Origin: Myxococcales bacterium
Lineage (GTDB): Bacteria; Myxococcota_A; Polyangia; Polyangiales; Houyiibacteriaceae
NCBI GenBank assembly: GCA_029863605.1
Contig: JAOTVB010000002.1
Span: 62,001 to 126,000, forward strand
Reading direction: 5' to 3'
Length of the DNA stretch: 64,000 nt
Each line of letters starts with the position of its first letter. The stretch's first letter is position 1. Positions 18,222 to 26,964 of the stretch are shown here, in pieces. The position numbers were made by a program, and so were the translations under genes. Under the pieces are notes generated by a model. It was not told the DNA's origin and searched no databases. It saw nothing but the letters and a program-made list of their open reading frames with translations.

Positions 18222-18536
18222 ATGAGGGTGTGGGGGTTATTGTTGGTTGGGCTGGGGCTCGTTTGCGGGTGTGGGGATGCTAGGTCGGCTGCAGGGGCGT
18301 GCGGCGAGCTCTGCAGCATGCCGGACGAGTGCTTCGCTCAGCTCGGCGTTCCAGTGCCGGGTGGAGACTGCATGCAGGCTTGCGAGGCGCAGATCGAATT
18401 GGTCGGCGTCGATTGCATCGCCGCGATCTCGGACACGATCGCTTGTCTTCCAACGTGCGATGTGGATTCGCTGACCAACGAGCAGCTGCTGGCCTGCCAG
18501 GACGAAGCCCTGCGCGTCGGCCAGACTTGCGACTAG
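18222..18536 (+). CDS. small cysteine-rich lipoprotein, unknown function
   Basis: The 104-residue product starts at ATG 18222 with a short signal sequence (MRVWGLLLVGLGLVCGCG) that ends in a lipobox-like VCGC. The mature part has nine further cysteines in C-x3-C-x5-C and C-x3-C spacing (GACGELCSMPDEC, DCMQACEAQ), consistent with a disulfide-stabilised periplasmic or surface domain. Such small Cys-rich lipoproteins are frequent in Myxococcota genomes; I cannot assign a family. Its stop overlaps the end of the convergent gene at 18533 by 4 nt. Confidence 0.65.
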   Translation: MRVWGLLLVGLGLVCGCGDARSAAGACGELCSMPDECFAQLGVPVPGGDCMQACEAQIELVGVDCIAAISDTIACLPTCDVDSLTNEQLLACQDEALRVGQTCD

Positions 18537-18772
18537 GCGGCGAAAGTCTCGTCGACTTGATTCGCCTTGTCGACGAATCGGCGGCGTTCCGTGTTGACGA
18601 GGTCGAGCAGTTGCCTTTGGTCGATTAGGTCGGCATCGAGGAGAGCCCGCATGTAGCCGTCGGCGTAACCGCGTGCCTGTGCGAGAGAGGCGTAGTTGGC
18701 GCCGCTGAATCGGGTTTCGATGGTCTTTCGCACGAGGCCGCGCAGCGTCCCCTTGAGCTCGTCTAGGTTCAT
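18533..18772 (-). CDS. small helical protein, unknown function
   Basis: This 79-residue, all-helical, charged product has no signal peptide. The core is TLRGLVRKTIETRF followed by ARGYADGYMRALLDADLI and a C-terminal helix ERRRFVDKANQVDETF. It may form a dimer or bind a partner, but nothing identifies a function. The start is convincing: ATG 18772 is preceded by AGGAGG (18781-18786) with 8 nt spacing. The gene lies between a lipoprotein gene and pfkB, and its stop overlaps the convergent lipoprotein gene. Confidence 0.65.
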   Translation of the reverse strand: MNLDELKGTLRGLVRKTIETRFSGANYASLAQARGYADGYMRALLDADLIDQRQLLDLVNTERRRFVDKANQVDETFAA

Positions 18773-18834
18773 GGGCGTTCCCTCCTGAGACCGAGTGTCG
18801 AAATCGACGCGCTTCGGTCAAGAAAACTGCCGGG

Positions 18835-19728
18835 CTAGAAGGTGGTGAGCTCTCGGAATTCGTGGATGCGGTCTTCGATGTCTTCGCGACTGAGATTCTC
18901 GAGTGCCCCGATGCCCACGTCCTGAACACAGAACGATGCTGCCGCGGAGCCGCATATGACAGCCTGGCGGAGGTCGTCGTGCCCCGCTTGGGCGAGGTAG
19001 CCTAGGAATCCGCCCGCAAACGAATCCCCCGCACCAGTGGGGTCAGCGACGGTCTTCAGCGGATAGGCCGGCGCGCAGAAGATGTCCTCCTCCAAGAACA
19101 GGAGCGCCCCATATTCCCCGCGCTTCACGATGACGGTCTCGGGCCCTAGCGCTCGAAGCGCTTCGGCGACGGCCAACGGGTGATGGTACCCGGACAGTTG
19201 CCTGGCCTCTTCCTCGTTGATGACGAGGATATCGACGCGCGAAAGGAGCTCTTTGAGCGCGGCAAGCGCCGTGTCGATCCATAGGTTCATCGTGTCGGCG
19301 ATGACCAGCCTCGGGGAGCGCACCTGATCGAGAACGTGAAGCTGAAGCTCGGGGGCGATGTTGCCCAGCATCACGAACTCGGAGTCGCGGAAGGGCTCGG
19401 GGATCTTGGGCTCGAAGTCGGCAAAGACGTTCAGATCCGTCTGGATCGTCGTCCGAGAGGTGAGGTCTTCCGCGTAACGGCCTTCCCAGTGGAAGGTGTC
19501 GCCGTTGGCCACCTCGAGCCCGGTCGTGTCGATGCCTCGGCCGCGGAGCATGTCGACGGCTTCTCTTGGGAAGTCCTTTCCGACGACGCCGATCAACCGC
19601 ACCGGGGCCAGCTGAGAAGCTGCAAGGGACGCATACGTCGCGGAACCACCGAGGATGCGGGCGTGGGAGCCGAGGTGATTGTGAATGGTATCGAATGCGA
19701 CCGAGCCGACGACGAGAAGCGAGGACAT
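18835..19728 (-). CDS. PfkB-family sugar/nucleoside kinase
   Basis: Ribokinase-like kinase of 297 residues. The N-terminal signature is LVVGSVAFDTI with the GGSATYASLAASQL substrate-lid region, and the C-terminal signature is DPTGAGDSFAGGFLGYL with the catalytic Asp in GAGD. MLGNIAPE and VIVKRGEYGALLF lie between. The substrate is not fixed. It starts 8 nt after mtnP on the same strand, so a role in nucleoside or methylthioribose salvage is plausible. Known methylthioribose kinase is a different fold, and adenosine kinase is a candidate. Confidence 0.85.
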   Translation of the reverse strand: MSSLLVVGSVAFDTIHNHLGSHARILGGSATYASLAASQLAPVRLIGVVGKDFPREAVDMLRGRGIDTTGLEVANGDTFHWEGRYAEDLTSRTTIQTDLNVFADFEPKIPEPFRDSEFVMLGNIAPELQLHVLDQVRSPRLVIADTMNLWIDTALAALKELLSRVDILVINEEEARQLSGYHHPLAVAEALRALGPETVIVKRGEYGALLFLEEDIFCAPAYPLKTVADPTGAGDSFAGGFLGYLAQAGHDDLRQAVICGSAAASFCVQDVGIGALENLSREDIEDRIHEFRELTTF

Positions 19729-19736
19729 GGGACCTT

Positions 19737-20609
19737 TCAATGGATGTATTGGCCGATGAGCGGTCGCAGCTTTTTGCGCGCCGCCTGGGAAATCGAGTCG
19801 GGGTTGGTGATCAGTGCGCCGGCTAGAGCCGACGTGGCAGGGCGACCGGTGGGGTCTGGCACGGTGTTGGCAAGCCCGACAATGATCTTCTTGGCTTTCG
19901 AGACGTTCGCATTCATGACCTCGATGATCGCCTCGACGCTCACCGCATCGTGGGCTTCGTGCCAGCAGTCGTAGTCCGTTGCCATCGCGAGTGTGGCGTA
20001 CGGGAGCTCGGCCTCTCGTGCGAGGCGAGCTTCGGGCATGTTGGTCATCCCGATCACCGATACCCCCCAAGATCGATAGAGTAACGATTCGGCACGCGTC
20101 GAGAATTGCGGCCCCTCGATGCAAAGATAGACGCCACCGCGATGTGCGGGCGCACCCGCGGCCTCCACGGCGCCAGCCAACGCCTCTGCAAGTTGCATGT
20201 CCACGGGCTCCGCAAACTCGACGTGTGCGACGACTCCGTCGTCTTCGAAGAAGGTGTCGGTCCGATGTCGCGTGCGGTCGACGAATTGATCGACCACGAC
20301 CATGTCACCAGGATGGATGTCGTTTCGCATCGAGCCGACCGCCGACACGCTGAGGATTTGCTCCGCACCGAGCATCTTCAGCGCCAAGACGTTCGCCCGG
20401 TAGTTGATTCGATGGGGTGGGAAGCGATGACCTCGACCGTGCCGCGGAAGGAATAGGAGCCTGGTGGTGCCGAGAGTTCCTGCGATGATCGCGTCGGAGG
20501 GACTCCCGAATGGGGTCGTCTTTTCGAGTTCATCGACGTCCATCAAACCCTCGAGCTCGTAGAGGCCGCTTCCGCCGATCACACCCAACGTTCGCTCGAT
20601 CTTACCCAT
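19737..20609 (-). CDS. mtnP: S-methyl-5'-thioadenosine phosphorylase
   Basis: Phosphorolyses methylthioadenosine (a by-product of polyamine and homoserine-lactone synthesis) to adenine and 5-methylthioribose-1-phosphate. The 290-residue product has GVIGGSGLYELEGL with the phosphate-binding loop, FLPRHGRGHRFPPHRINYRANV, SVSAVGSMR, CIEGPQFSTRAES and the base/sugar site IGMTNMPEARLAREAE. The TNMPEA block is typical of MTAP rather than purine nucleoside phosphorylase. ATG 20609 gives the family N-terminus. It is cotranscribed with the downstream pfkB gene. Confidence 0.92.
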   Translation of the reverse strand: MGKIERTLGVIGGSGLYELEGLMDVDELEKTTPFGSPSDAIIAGTLGTTRLLFLPRHGRGHRFPPHRINYRANVLALKMLGAEQILSVSAVGSMRNDIHPGDMVVVDQFVDRTRHRTDTFFEDDGVVAHVEFAEPVDMQLAEALAGAVEAAGAPAHRGGVYLCIEGPQFSTRAESLLYRSWGVSVIGMTNMPEARLAREAELPYATLAMATDYDCWHEAHDAVSVEAIIEVMNANVSKAKKIIVGLANTVPDPTGRPATSALAGALITNPDSISQAARKKLRPLIGQYIH

Positions 20610-20662
20610 CTCCGCCTGCGGACGCTCGTATCATGTTGGTTGCGAAGCGTCGAATCCACTGG

Positions 20663-21013
20663 CTATCGGTAGGCCTGGCGCATGACGATGAAGGTCTTGA
20701 CCTCGCCCTTTCGGAAGACTTCGAGCTGCACGCTCGAGCCGACTGGACCCCGCAGGTGCTCCACGATCTCCGGATAAGGCATCTCGCGAACCGATTCGCC
20801 GTTGATAGACAGGATCACGTCGTCGGTCTGCAGACCTGCCAAAGAGGCGGCGCCACCGAGCGGGGTGTCGACCACCCGAAGCCCGCCACCCTCCGAGTAG
20901 GCCAGGCGCGCGTGGATCCCGCCAATCAGCTGTCCACGGCTGCTTCCCCCACAGCCTGCCAAGGCCAATGAGGCCACGAGCCAGACAACGGCCGGTCTCG
21001 GATACCGCTTCAT
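20663..21013 (-). CDS. PDZ-domain lipoprotein
   Basis: The 116-residue product has a signal peptide (PAVVWLVASLALAGC) with a good lipobox (LAGC), so it is predicted to be anchored in the membrane. The mature part is a single PDZ domain: GLRVVDTPLGGAASLAGLQTDDVILSINGES, then EIVEHLRGPVGSSVQLEVFR. There is no protease or other enzymatic domain. It could bind C-termini of envelope proteins. It ends 53 nt upstream of mtnP on the same strand, so cotranscription is possible. ATG 21013 is chosen because it opens the signal peptide. Confidence 0.75.
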   Translation of the reverse strand: MKRYPRPAVVWLVASLALAGCGGSSRGQLIGGIHARLAYSEGGGLRVVDTPLGGAASLAGLQTDDVILSINGESVREMPYPEIVEHLRGPVGSSVQLEVFRKGEVKTFIVMRQAYR

Positions 21014-21144
21014 ACCCGCACCGGCATAGCGGGCCTCACGGTGAGTGCAAACGTTCAGTCTGGGAGAATTGACACGATTGGCGGCCGGGGTACCATTCCT
21101 CAACCCCTTGAAACTGTGGATGAAACTGCACTCGGGTCGACGAC

Positions 21145-22650
21145 ATGTTTAAGCTCGTGATCTCGGATGACGAAGGTCAGACCACCGTCGTTCCGCTGCT
21201 CCGCGATCAGATCACGATCGGCCGTCAAGAGGGAAACACGATCCGGCTCACCGAGCGTAACGTTTCCCGAAACCACGCGCGCCTCGTGAAGCGGGAAGAC
21301 TCGTACGTCGTCGAGGATCTCGGCTCCTACAACGGGGTCACGGTGAACGGTCTGCGTGTCGAAGCAGCCGCTGAGCTGTCGTCAGGCGACCAACTCGGCA
21401 TTGGTGACTACGCGCTCGCCCTTGAATCGGACGCGGTTCCGGTGGCACCGAGGCCCGCCGCGCCCACCGCGGACAGCAGGCCACCCCCGCGGCTCGTCGT
21501 GTTGAGCGAACCCGCTGCCGGCGCGGAGTTCTCGCTGAGCAAACCGATCATGCGGATCGGTCGGGATGAGCGGCTCGATATTTGGATCAACCACAAGTCG
21601 ATTTCCCACGAGCACGTGGAAATCCAGCTCGCAGGCGGCGTTGTGACGGTCTTCGACCTCGAGAGCGCAAACGGGGTCCGCGTCAACGGAATTGACACCA
21701 AGCGTGCCATTTTGGAGTCGGGAGACATTCTCGAGCTTGGCGCGGTGAGCTTTCGGTTTGTGGTGCCGGAAGGGACGCATACGCTCGAACGGCTTCCAAC
21801 AGAGGCGCCCGAAGCGCCTGCACCATCTTTTGAGCAAAAGTCGGTTTTCATCGTGGGGCTGCTCGTGCTTCTCGTGTTGGCGGGCGCTGGTGCAATTCTG
21901 GTGACGATGCCTGAAGAGCGCACCGAATCCGCCGTGCCTGTCCAAGTCGCGCCGATTGCCGAAATCGAGCAACCGGAAGCGACACCGGCGCCTCTGGCGG
22001 AGCTTGCGGCCGAGGAAGCTACGAACACTCCGGAGGAGCCCGTGAGCCAGCCCCCGGCGCCCGAGGAGATCGAGCCGATCGACGAGCCGCAGGAGTGGGA
22101 GGAGCTCCTCTCGCGCGCCCAATCCAAGCTCGCCCGCGGACAGATCGACGCGGCTTACGAGATCGCAAGCGAGCTCCCGACGGACAGCGTACTCCGAGAC
22201 ACGCCCGAGTTCGGAGAGATTCGCTATCGCTACGCACAGGTCCACATCTCGGCTGGTGACAAGGCGCTCCGCGATGGAGATGCGGAGCTCGCCAAGAAGC
22301 AGGCGCAGCGAGTGCTTGGGCTGAAGGGCATTACCTCGAAGCAGCGACGGGACGCGAAGCGCCTGCTGAGCCAGGCGAGTCGGCCTTCCCCCCGAGAACA
22401 GCCTTCGGTGAGCCCGGAGGAGGCCCTGGCTGAGGCTCACCAGTGCGTGGCCAGCGGGGACAACGCATGCGTCATTCGGGCCCTCGAAGGGGGGCGAGCG
22501 CGCAGCCCGGCTGCTCTCGCGCTCCTGATCGAGACCTATCGCGCCATGGACGACCTTCCCGCTGCCCATGGGCATATGCGGGCCTTCGTGGACCGCTATC
22601 CCGACAACCCGAGGACGCCAAGATATCGCCAAATGCTCACCTCGGAGTAA
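21145..22650 (+). CDS. double-FHA membrane protein with TPR-like C-terminus
   Basis: The 501-residue product has two forkhead-associated domains in tandem, FHA1 about 5-92 (IGRQEGNTIRL, VSRNHARL, YNGVTVNG) and FHA2 about 115-205 (IGRDERLDIWI, ISHEHVEI, ANGVRVNG). The phosphothreonine-binding Arg, Ser and Asn are present in both. One transmembrane helix lies at about 233-254, followed by a Pro/Glu-rich stretch and TPR-like helices from about 320 to the end. With the FHAs at the N-terminus, they should be cytosolic and the TPRs periplasmic. This would carry a Ser/Thr kinase signal across the inner membrane; the kinase is not in the window. An outer-membrane OmpA/TSP3 gene follows 57 nt later. 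Confidence 0.88.
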   Translation: MFKLVISDDEGQTTVVPLLRDQITIGRQEGNTIRLTERNVSRNHARLVKREDSYVVEDLGSYNGVTVNGLRVEAAAELSSGDQLGIGDYALALESDAVPVAPRPAAPTADSRPPPRLVVLSEPAAGAEFSLSKPIMRIGRDERLDIWINHKSISHEHVEIQLAGGVVTVFDLESANGVRVNGIDTKRAILESGDILELGAVSFRFVVPEGTHTLERLPTEAPEAPAPSFEQKSVFIVGLLVLLVLAGAGAILVTMPEERTESAVPVQVAPIAEIEQPEATPAPLAELAAEEATNTPEEPVSQPPAPEEIEPIDEPQEWEELLSRAQSKLARGQIDAAYEIASELPTDSVLRDTPEFGEIRYRYAQVHISAGDKALRDGDAELAKKQAQRVLGLKGITSKQRRDAKRLLSQASRPSPREQPSVSPEEALAEAHQCVASGDNACVIRALEGGRARSPAALALLIETYRAMDDLPAAHGHMRAFVDRYPDNPRTPRYRQMLTSE

Positions 22651-22707
22651 TGCAGGGGTGCAGAATCGTTGATTAAGAGGCTGTCTCCATGACAGACTGA
22701 GACCGGG

Positions 22708-24744
22708 GTGTTTGGGGGAACACAGAGGATCGGGGGACCGTTCGCGCGCTGTGCGTGGCTGTTGGCGCTCACGCTCGCTGCCTCGGCGGTCCCAGGCGCG
22801 GCCGACGCTCAAGATGCGCGCCTGACTTCGGGCGGGATGGATCTGCACCTCTTCCGGCCGGCGGTCGACACCCGTGGGTACTTCAGCGTTAACGGGGCTG
22901 GGGTGCTTCCGCACAAGAAGTTCAGCTTTGGGCTGGCGATGGATGCCGGCTTTGGCATTCTCCGATACAACGGTTTCGAAACGAATCCTAACGCATTGGC
23001 CAGCGAGGCTAAGAGAGACAGCCGCATTTCGCGTCAGTCGTTTACCGGAAACTTCATTTTCAACTTTGGCATCGTCGATCGGTTGGTGGTGGGGCTCATG
23101 CTTCCGATCACCTTCTTCCGAGGTGATGCCGTGCAAACGCCGGACCGCGGAGGGAGCTGCCTGACCGGATCGACTACGTGCCTCTACAACGTTGGCGCTG
23201 CCCCCGAGGGCTTGCGGTCCCAAGGCATCGGGGATCTGCAGATCCACGTGAAGGCGCGGCTCTTCAGCAACCGTTGGTTCGGAATCGCGGCGATTCTTCG
23301 TGCACAGTTTCCGACGGCCAAGACCGACCAGTTCGCCGGAGAGCCCGGGGTGGGGCTTTGGCCGACGGCGGTGTTCGAGTTCGAGCCACACGAAAAGATT
23401 CGACTGGCGCTCGAGGGGGGCTATCGCTGGAATTCGGGACAAGGAGCGACGTTCATCTGGGATGGAAGGTCGAATCCAGGAGTCGGCATACCACCGGGTA
23501 CGGCAACCGATCCCGTCGACACGGGCGCCGGTAACGTCTTCACCTACGACGACCTGATCACCTTCGGCTTTGGCGCGAGCTTCCGGATCGCTCGGTCGCT
23601 CGACCTCGTGCTGGAGTACTACGGAAGTCAGATCGCCAAGGAAATCGGGACGAAAGGCACGCTCTCGATGGAAGCGCTCGGCGGCTTCAAGTATTTCGTC
23701 GCCGGCAACAGCTTTCTCTATTTTGGCGCCGGTGCGGGAATTCCAAAGACGGGCTTTCAGGCCTCCGACATCCGCGCGCTGCTCGGGATCCGGTATGAGC
23801 CGGCTATCGAGGACAGAGACAAAGACGGCATTCCCGACGACAAAGATGCCTGTCCGGACGACCCCGAGGACAAAGACGGGTTCGAAGATAGCGACGGCTG
23901 CCCCGACCTCGACAACGATGGCGACGGCATTCTCGATGTCGACGACGCCTGTCCACTCGTGAAAGAAGACTACGACGGCGATCGCGACGAAGACGGCTGT
24001 CCCGAGGGTCGCGAGGGCGATCGTGACGGCGACGGAATCCCAGACGACGTCGACGACTGTCCGGATGAACCCGAGGACTTCGATGGCTTCCAAGACGAAG
24101 ACGGGTGTCCGGATCCGGACAACGACGGCGATGGGATTCCCGACGACAAAGATCTCTGTCCGAACGACCCCGAAGATTTCGACGGCTTCCAAGACGAGGA
24201 CGGATGTCCGGACGTCGACAACGACGGCGACCGCATCTTGGATGTCGACGACGCTTGCCCGAACGACCCCGAGACCTATAACGGACACGAGGACGAAGAC
24301 GGATGCCCCGACAAGGGCCTCGTGATCGTCGAAGACACACAGATCACCATTCTCGAGAAGATCTACTTCGAGACCGATAGTGCGATCATCAAGCCCCGAA
24401 GCTTCCCCCTGCTGGACGCTGTGGCCGCGACACTGAATGGCAACCCGCAGATCGCCCTAGTCGAGATCCAGGGCCATGCGGACGAGCGCGGCAGCGACCA
24501 GTACAATATCAAGCTCACGCGGGCCCGGGCGGCCTCGGTGATGACCGCATTGATCGAGCGCGGCGTCCTCAACGATCGGCTGCGATCGGCCGGCTACGGC
24601 GAGAGGTGTCCGGTGGACTCCAAGCACAACGCAGCGGCCTGGGAGAAGAATCGGAGGGTCGAGTTCAAGATCATCGAAACCGACGCCGGTCCCACCGGAG
24701 TTGAGGTAACATGTCCGCGGGGCCGTTCCTTGGTGCCGAGGTGA
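22708..24744 (+). CDS. OmpA-family outer-membrane protein with thrombospondin type 3 repeats
   Basis: The 678-residue product starts at GTG 22708 with a signal peptide (WLLALTLAASAVPGAADAQ). Residues about 40-360 alternate short amphipathic strands typical of an outer-membrane barrel. Residues about 368-535 form a run of Asp-rich, Ca-binding TSP3 repeats (DKDGIPDDKDACPDD and variants, each with paired Asp and a CP/C). The C-terminal OmpA domain (about 540-660; GHADERGSDQYN, LTRARAASV, NRRVEF) should bind peptidoglycan. It probably links the outer membrane and wall, with the TSP3 part as a Ca-dependent spacer. The exact start is uncertain because there is no clear ribosome site. Confidence 0.87.
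   Translation: MFGGTQRIGGPFARCAWLLALTLAASAVPGAADAQDARLTSGGMDLHLFRPAVDTRGYFSVNGAGVLPHKKFSFGLAMDAGFGILRYNGFETNPNALASEAKRDSRISRQSFTGNFIFNFGIVDRLVVGLMLPITFFRGDAVQTPDRGGSCLTGSTTCLYNVGAAPEGLRSQGIGDLQIHVKARLFSNRWFGIAAILRAQFPTAKTDQFAGEPGVGLWPTAVFEFEPHEKIRLALEGGYRWNSGQGATFIWDGRSNPGVGIPPGTATDPVDTGAGNVFTYDDLITFGFGASFRIARSLDLVLEYYGSQIAKEIGTKGTLSMEALGGFKYFVAGNSFLYFGAGAGIPKTGFQASDIRALLGIRYEPAIEDRDKDGIPDDKDACPDDPEDKDGFEDSDGCPDLDNDGDGILDVDDACPLVKEDYDGDRDEDGCPEGREGDRDGDGIPDDVDDCPDEPEDFDGFQDEDGCPDPDNDGDGIPDDKDLCPNDPEDFDGFQDEDGCPDVDNDGDRILDVDDACPNDPETYNGHEDEDGCPDKGLVIVEDTQITILEKIYFETDSAIIKPRSFPLLDAVAATLNGNPQIALVEIQGHADERGSDQYNIKLTRARAASVMTALIERGVLNDRLRSAGYGERCPVDSKHNAAAWEKNRRVEFKIIETDAGPTGVEVTCPRGRSLVPR
23809..24318 (+). 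repeat. TSP3-encoding internal repeats
   Basis: About 510 bases encode successive D-x-D-x-DG-x2-D-x2-D-x-CP units. Two units near 24070 and 24175 (coding for EDFDGFQDEDGCPD) are almost identical at the DNA level, suggesting recent expansion or a slippage-prone tract. Confidence 0.8.
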
Positions 24745-24745
24745 T

Positions 24746-25309
24746 ATGTCGCGCGAGCGCTTCGTCGAACTGATGACGCCTGCACTGAGCCGCTTCAGTC
24801 AGGATCTCAAGTCCGTTTTGCGAATCGTCGAAGACCCGGAGATCGACGACGAGAGTCGCATAGTAGCGGCTGGAGGGCTTCTGCACGTGATCTCTTCGGT
24901 GGGCGCGATTCCGGGAGTCCGCGGCGTGCTCAGACACTTGGGCGACGTCTTGGTGATCCGTCTCATGCTCGATCGCATCCGAACCAGCTCGTCAGATGCG
25001 TTCGAAAGGTACGTCGCTGAGTCGCCCGAGATGCTGGAGCCGCTCTCCGACGAGCTCGAAGCCATGCACGCTTACCTCGGGGATCGCGTCCGCGTGCTCG
25101 AGAGAGTCGTCGACAAGTTCCCGAAGCTCCAACACCAAGGCCACCAGGCTACCGGCTGCATCGGTGACACCGAATCGAGCAACTGGCTCTATGACGCAGT
25201 TCACGAAGTGTTGATCGACGAGATCGAGTTTGACGACGACGATGTGGCGCGCGAGTTGAAGCAGGTGGACCAGATCCTCGATCCGCTCTCGGCGCGTCTC
25301 AATCGTTGA
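24746..25309 (+). CDS. uncharacterised protein, possibly DUF1232-like
   Basis: The 187-residue product starts 1 nt after the OmpA/TSP3 stop. It is mostly helical. The stretch GGLLHVISSVGAIPGVRGVLRHLGD has the layout of the DUF1232/YkvA core (a hydrophobic helix, I-P-x-h, then an L-D/G-D helix), but without the usual DLIPD, so this link is weak. A C-terminal acidic helix pair follows (DEIEFDDDDVARE). No signal peptide is visible, although the central hydrophobic helix could insert in a membrane. Its position implies coexpression with the outer-membrane protein and perhaps with the FHA protein upstream. Confidence 0.6.
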   Translation: MSRERFVELMTPALSRFSQDLKSVLRIVEDPEIDDESRIVAAGGLLHVISSVGAIPGVRGVLRHLGDVLVIRLMLDRIRTSSSDAFERYVAESPEMLEPLSDELEAMHAYLGDRVRVLERVVDKFPKLQHQGHQATGCIGDTESSNWLYDAVHEVLIDEIEFDDDDVARELKQVDQILDPLSARLNR

Positions 25310-25313
25310 AAGA

Positions 25314-26924
25314 CTAGGCTGCTTCGCGGTGGCTTTCAGTGATTTTGCGCAGAAGCCACGTGCCTTTGGACGCCTTGATGGGTTTGGTCGGTGTTTGGCA
25401 TCCGAGTGCCCGGATCACGGCCATCGTATTCGGTTCCCAGTCGACCAGTCTTCCAATCCGGCCATCGGCGCTTCGGAAGTCGGGCTCGACGCGAATTCGC
25501 CGTCTGGCTAGGTCGTCGGCATCAGACTGCGCGCGAGTCTCCACGAGAAGCATCACGCGGCGGCGTGCGACGAAACCAACCATGCGCGTGGTCAACACGA
25601 AGGCGAGGCTCAGAAGCCCGGCTCGCTCCGCCGGGAGAAAGACGCGACATCGTGGGGCCTTGGGTCCACACGTCTCCCAGCGGAAACTCATCGACGGCGC
25701 TTCCGGGGGAAGCCTTAGGTCCGTGACGAACTTGCGCAGCCTTTCGGCAGACTCCTCGGCTGTTGGCGCCGTGTGCTGACGGGTTCCGGTAAAGAATACT
25801 GGCAGGAGAAGAAGGGCGACGAATGGCCGGTCGAACACGACCGCAGTGGCGAATGAAGCTCCGAGGATGACCAGCCCAATCGCGGTGGTGCCATCGAGAA
25901 GATCGATCGGCACCATCTTTGGGGCCCGACGGTAGGTCGGTGAGCTCGGTCGCCACGTTCGCTCGAGTGGGAGTGCGTTTGCTTGGATGGGGCGGTGCAG
26001 CGCCAGCACGAGCAGTGGAATAGCACAAATGATGTCGTGCGGAGCAAGCCACACGCTCGCCGCAAGCATCGCGGCGGCTCCAATGAGCACCAGCGCCCAC
26101 GAGGTGCGCACGACGAGGCTCTCAGGGCCGACCCGCACCTCGATCGTACGACGTTTGAGAAGGACGAGGCATGCCAGCAGCGCAACGGCCCAGGGTAGGG
26201 GTTGGCGCTCATCGACCTCGAGGGGCCGAAAGCCCGAGGGCACGGGCTCATCGGGCGCCGCAAAGGGCAAGGTCACGGCGCTCGTGGGCACGTCGAAGAT
26301 CAATTTCCAGGGGGTGTGTCTCGGTAGGTGGATCCGGCGCCACTCGAGTTGGGTCACACTTCGTCTGTTGGTGACGCTGAGCTCGACGCCCGGGCCCATG
26401 TCTTGGAGCTCCTGGGGAACCAAGGCGCCCCTCGGAGCGCGGATGTCCACCGAGACGTCGTGCAGTCCCGTTTCCCATGCTGGAAGCGTCCAAGCGAGCC
26501 GGGCGCGGTCGCTATCGGTTCCGCCAAGGGGTCGAGCTTCGCCTTGGGTTCGGTAACGGAGCACCGCGCGATACTCGCCCTTGCGAGGTGCGCCTCTCCG
26601 CTCGAAAGAGAGGCGAATCAGACCGTCCTCGGTGATCTCGGCTTCCGGCCGATAGGTCTCGCCGTCGGTGGAGTAGAGATAAGGAGGCCTTCGCCGATCG
26701 AGCTCGATATCGGGTCCAACCCCCGCGAGCTCGAGCTCATGCAGCCAACCGGCCTGAACCTCCACGTCGAGCTTCAGCAAAACACTCATCGACGCGTCAG
26801 GGTCGACCTCGACAGTGGCGTCCGCGCTCTTGACGACCGTCCGGGTCCACGCTCCTGCTGGAGCGGCCACGCCGAGGGTCACGAACAACACGAGCGACAG
26901 GCCGGCACCACGTCTGAAAGACAT
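25314..26924 (-). CDS. exported multi-pass membrane protein, unknown function
   Basis: The 536-residue product begins with a signal peptide (SLVLFVTLGVAAPAGAW). Residues about 25-230 are beta-rich and extracytoplasmic (LELAGVGPDIEL, EYRAVLRYRT, HDVSVDIRAPRG). Membrane segments follow at about 243-256, 275-300 and 345-385, then a basic cytosolic domain with RRR clusters and a C-terminal helix. The arrangement resembles DUF2207-type proteins only loosely; I do not recognise the family. It lies 40 nt downstream of the M50 protease gene on the same strand, so the protease could act on it, which is inference. Confidence 0.65.
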   Translation of the reverse strand: MSFRRGAGLSLVLFVTLGVAAPAGAWTRTVVKSADATVEVDPDASMSVLLKLDVEVQAGWLHELELAGVGPDIELDRRRPPYLYSTDGETYRPEAEITEDGLIRLSFERRGAPRKGEYRAVLRYRTQGEARPLGGTDSDRARLAWTLPAWETGLHDVSVDIRAPRGALVPQELQDMGPGVELSVTNRRSVTQLEWRRIHLPRHTPWKLIFDVPTSAVTLPFAAPDEPVPSGFRPLEVDERQPLPWAVALLACLVLLKRRTIEVRVGPESLVVRTSWALVLIGAAAMLAASVWLAPHDIICAIPLLVLALHRPIQANALPLERTWRPSSPTYRRAPKMVPIDLLDGTTAIGLVILGASFATAVVFDRPFVALLLLPVFFTGTRQHTAPTAEESAERLRKFVTDLRLPPEAPSMSFRWETCGPKAPRCRVFLPAERAGLLSLAFVLTTRMVGFVARRRVMLLVETRAQSDADDLARRRIRVEPDFRSADGRIGRLVDWEPNTMAVIRALGCQTPTKPIKASKGTWLLRKITESHREAA

Positions 26925-26964
26925 GGATGGACCCTAAGAAATTCCGCCCTTTCGGTGAAATTTC

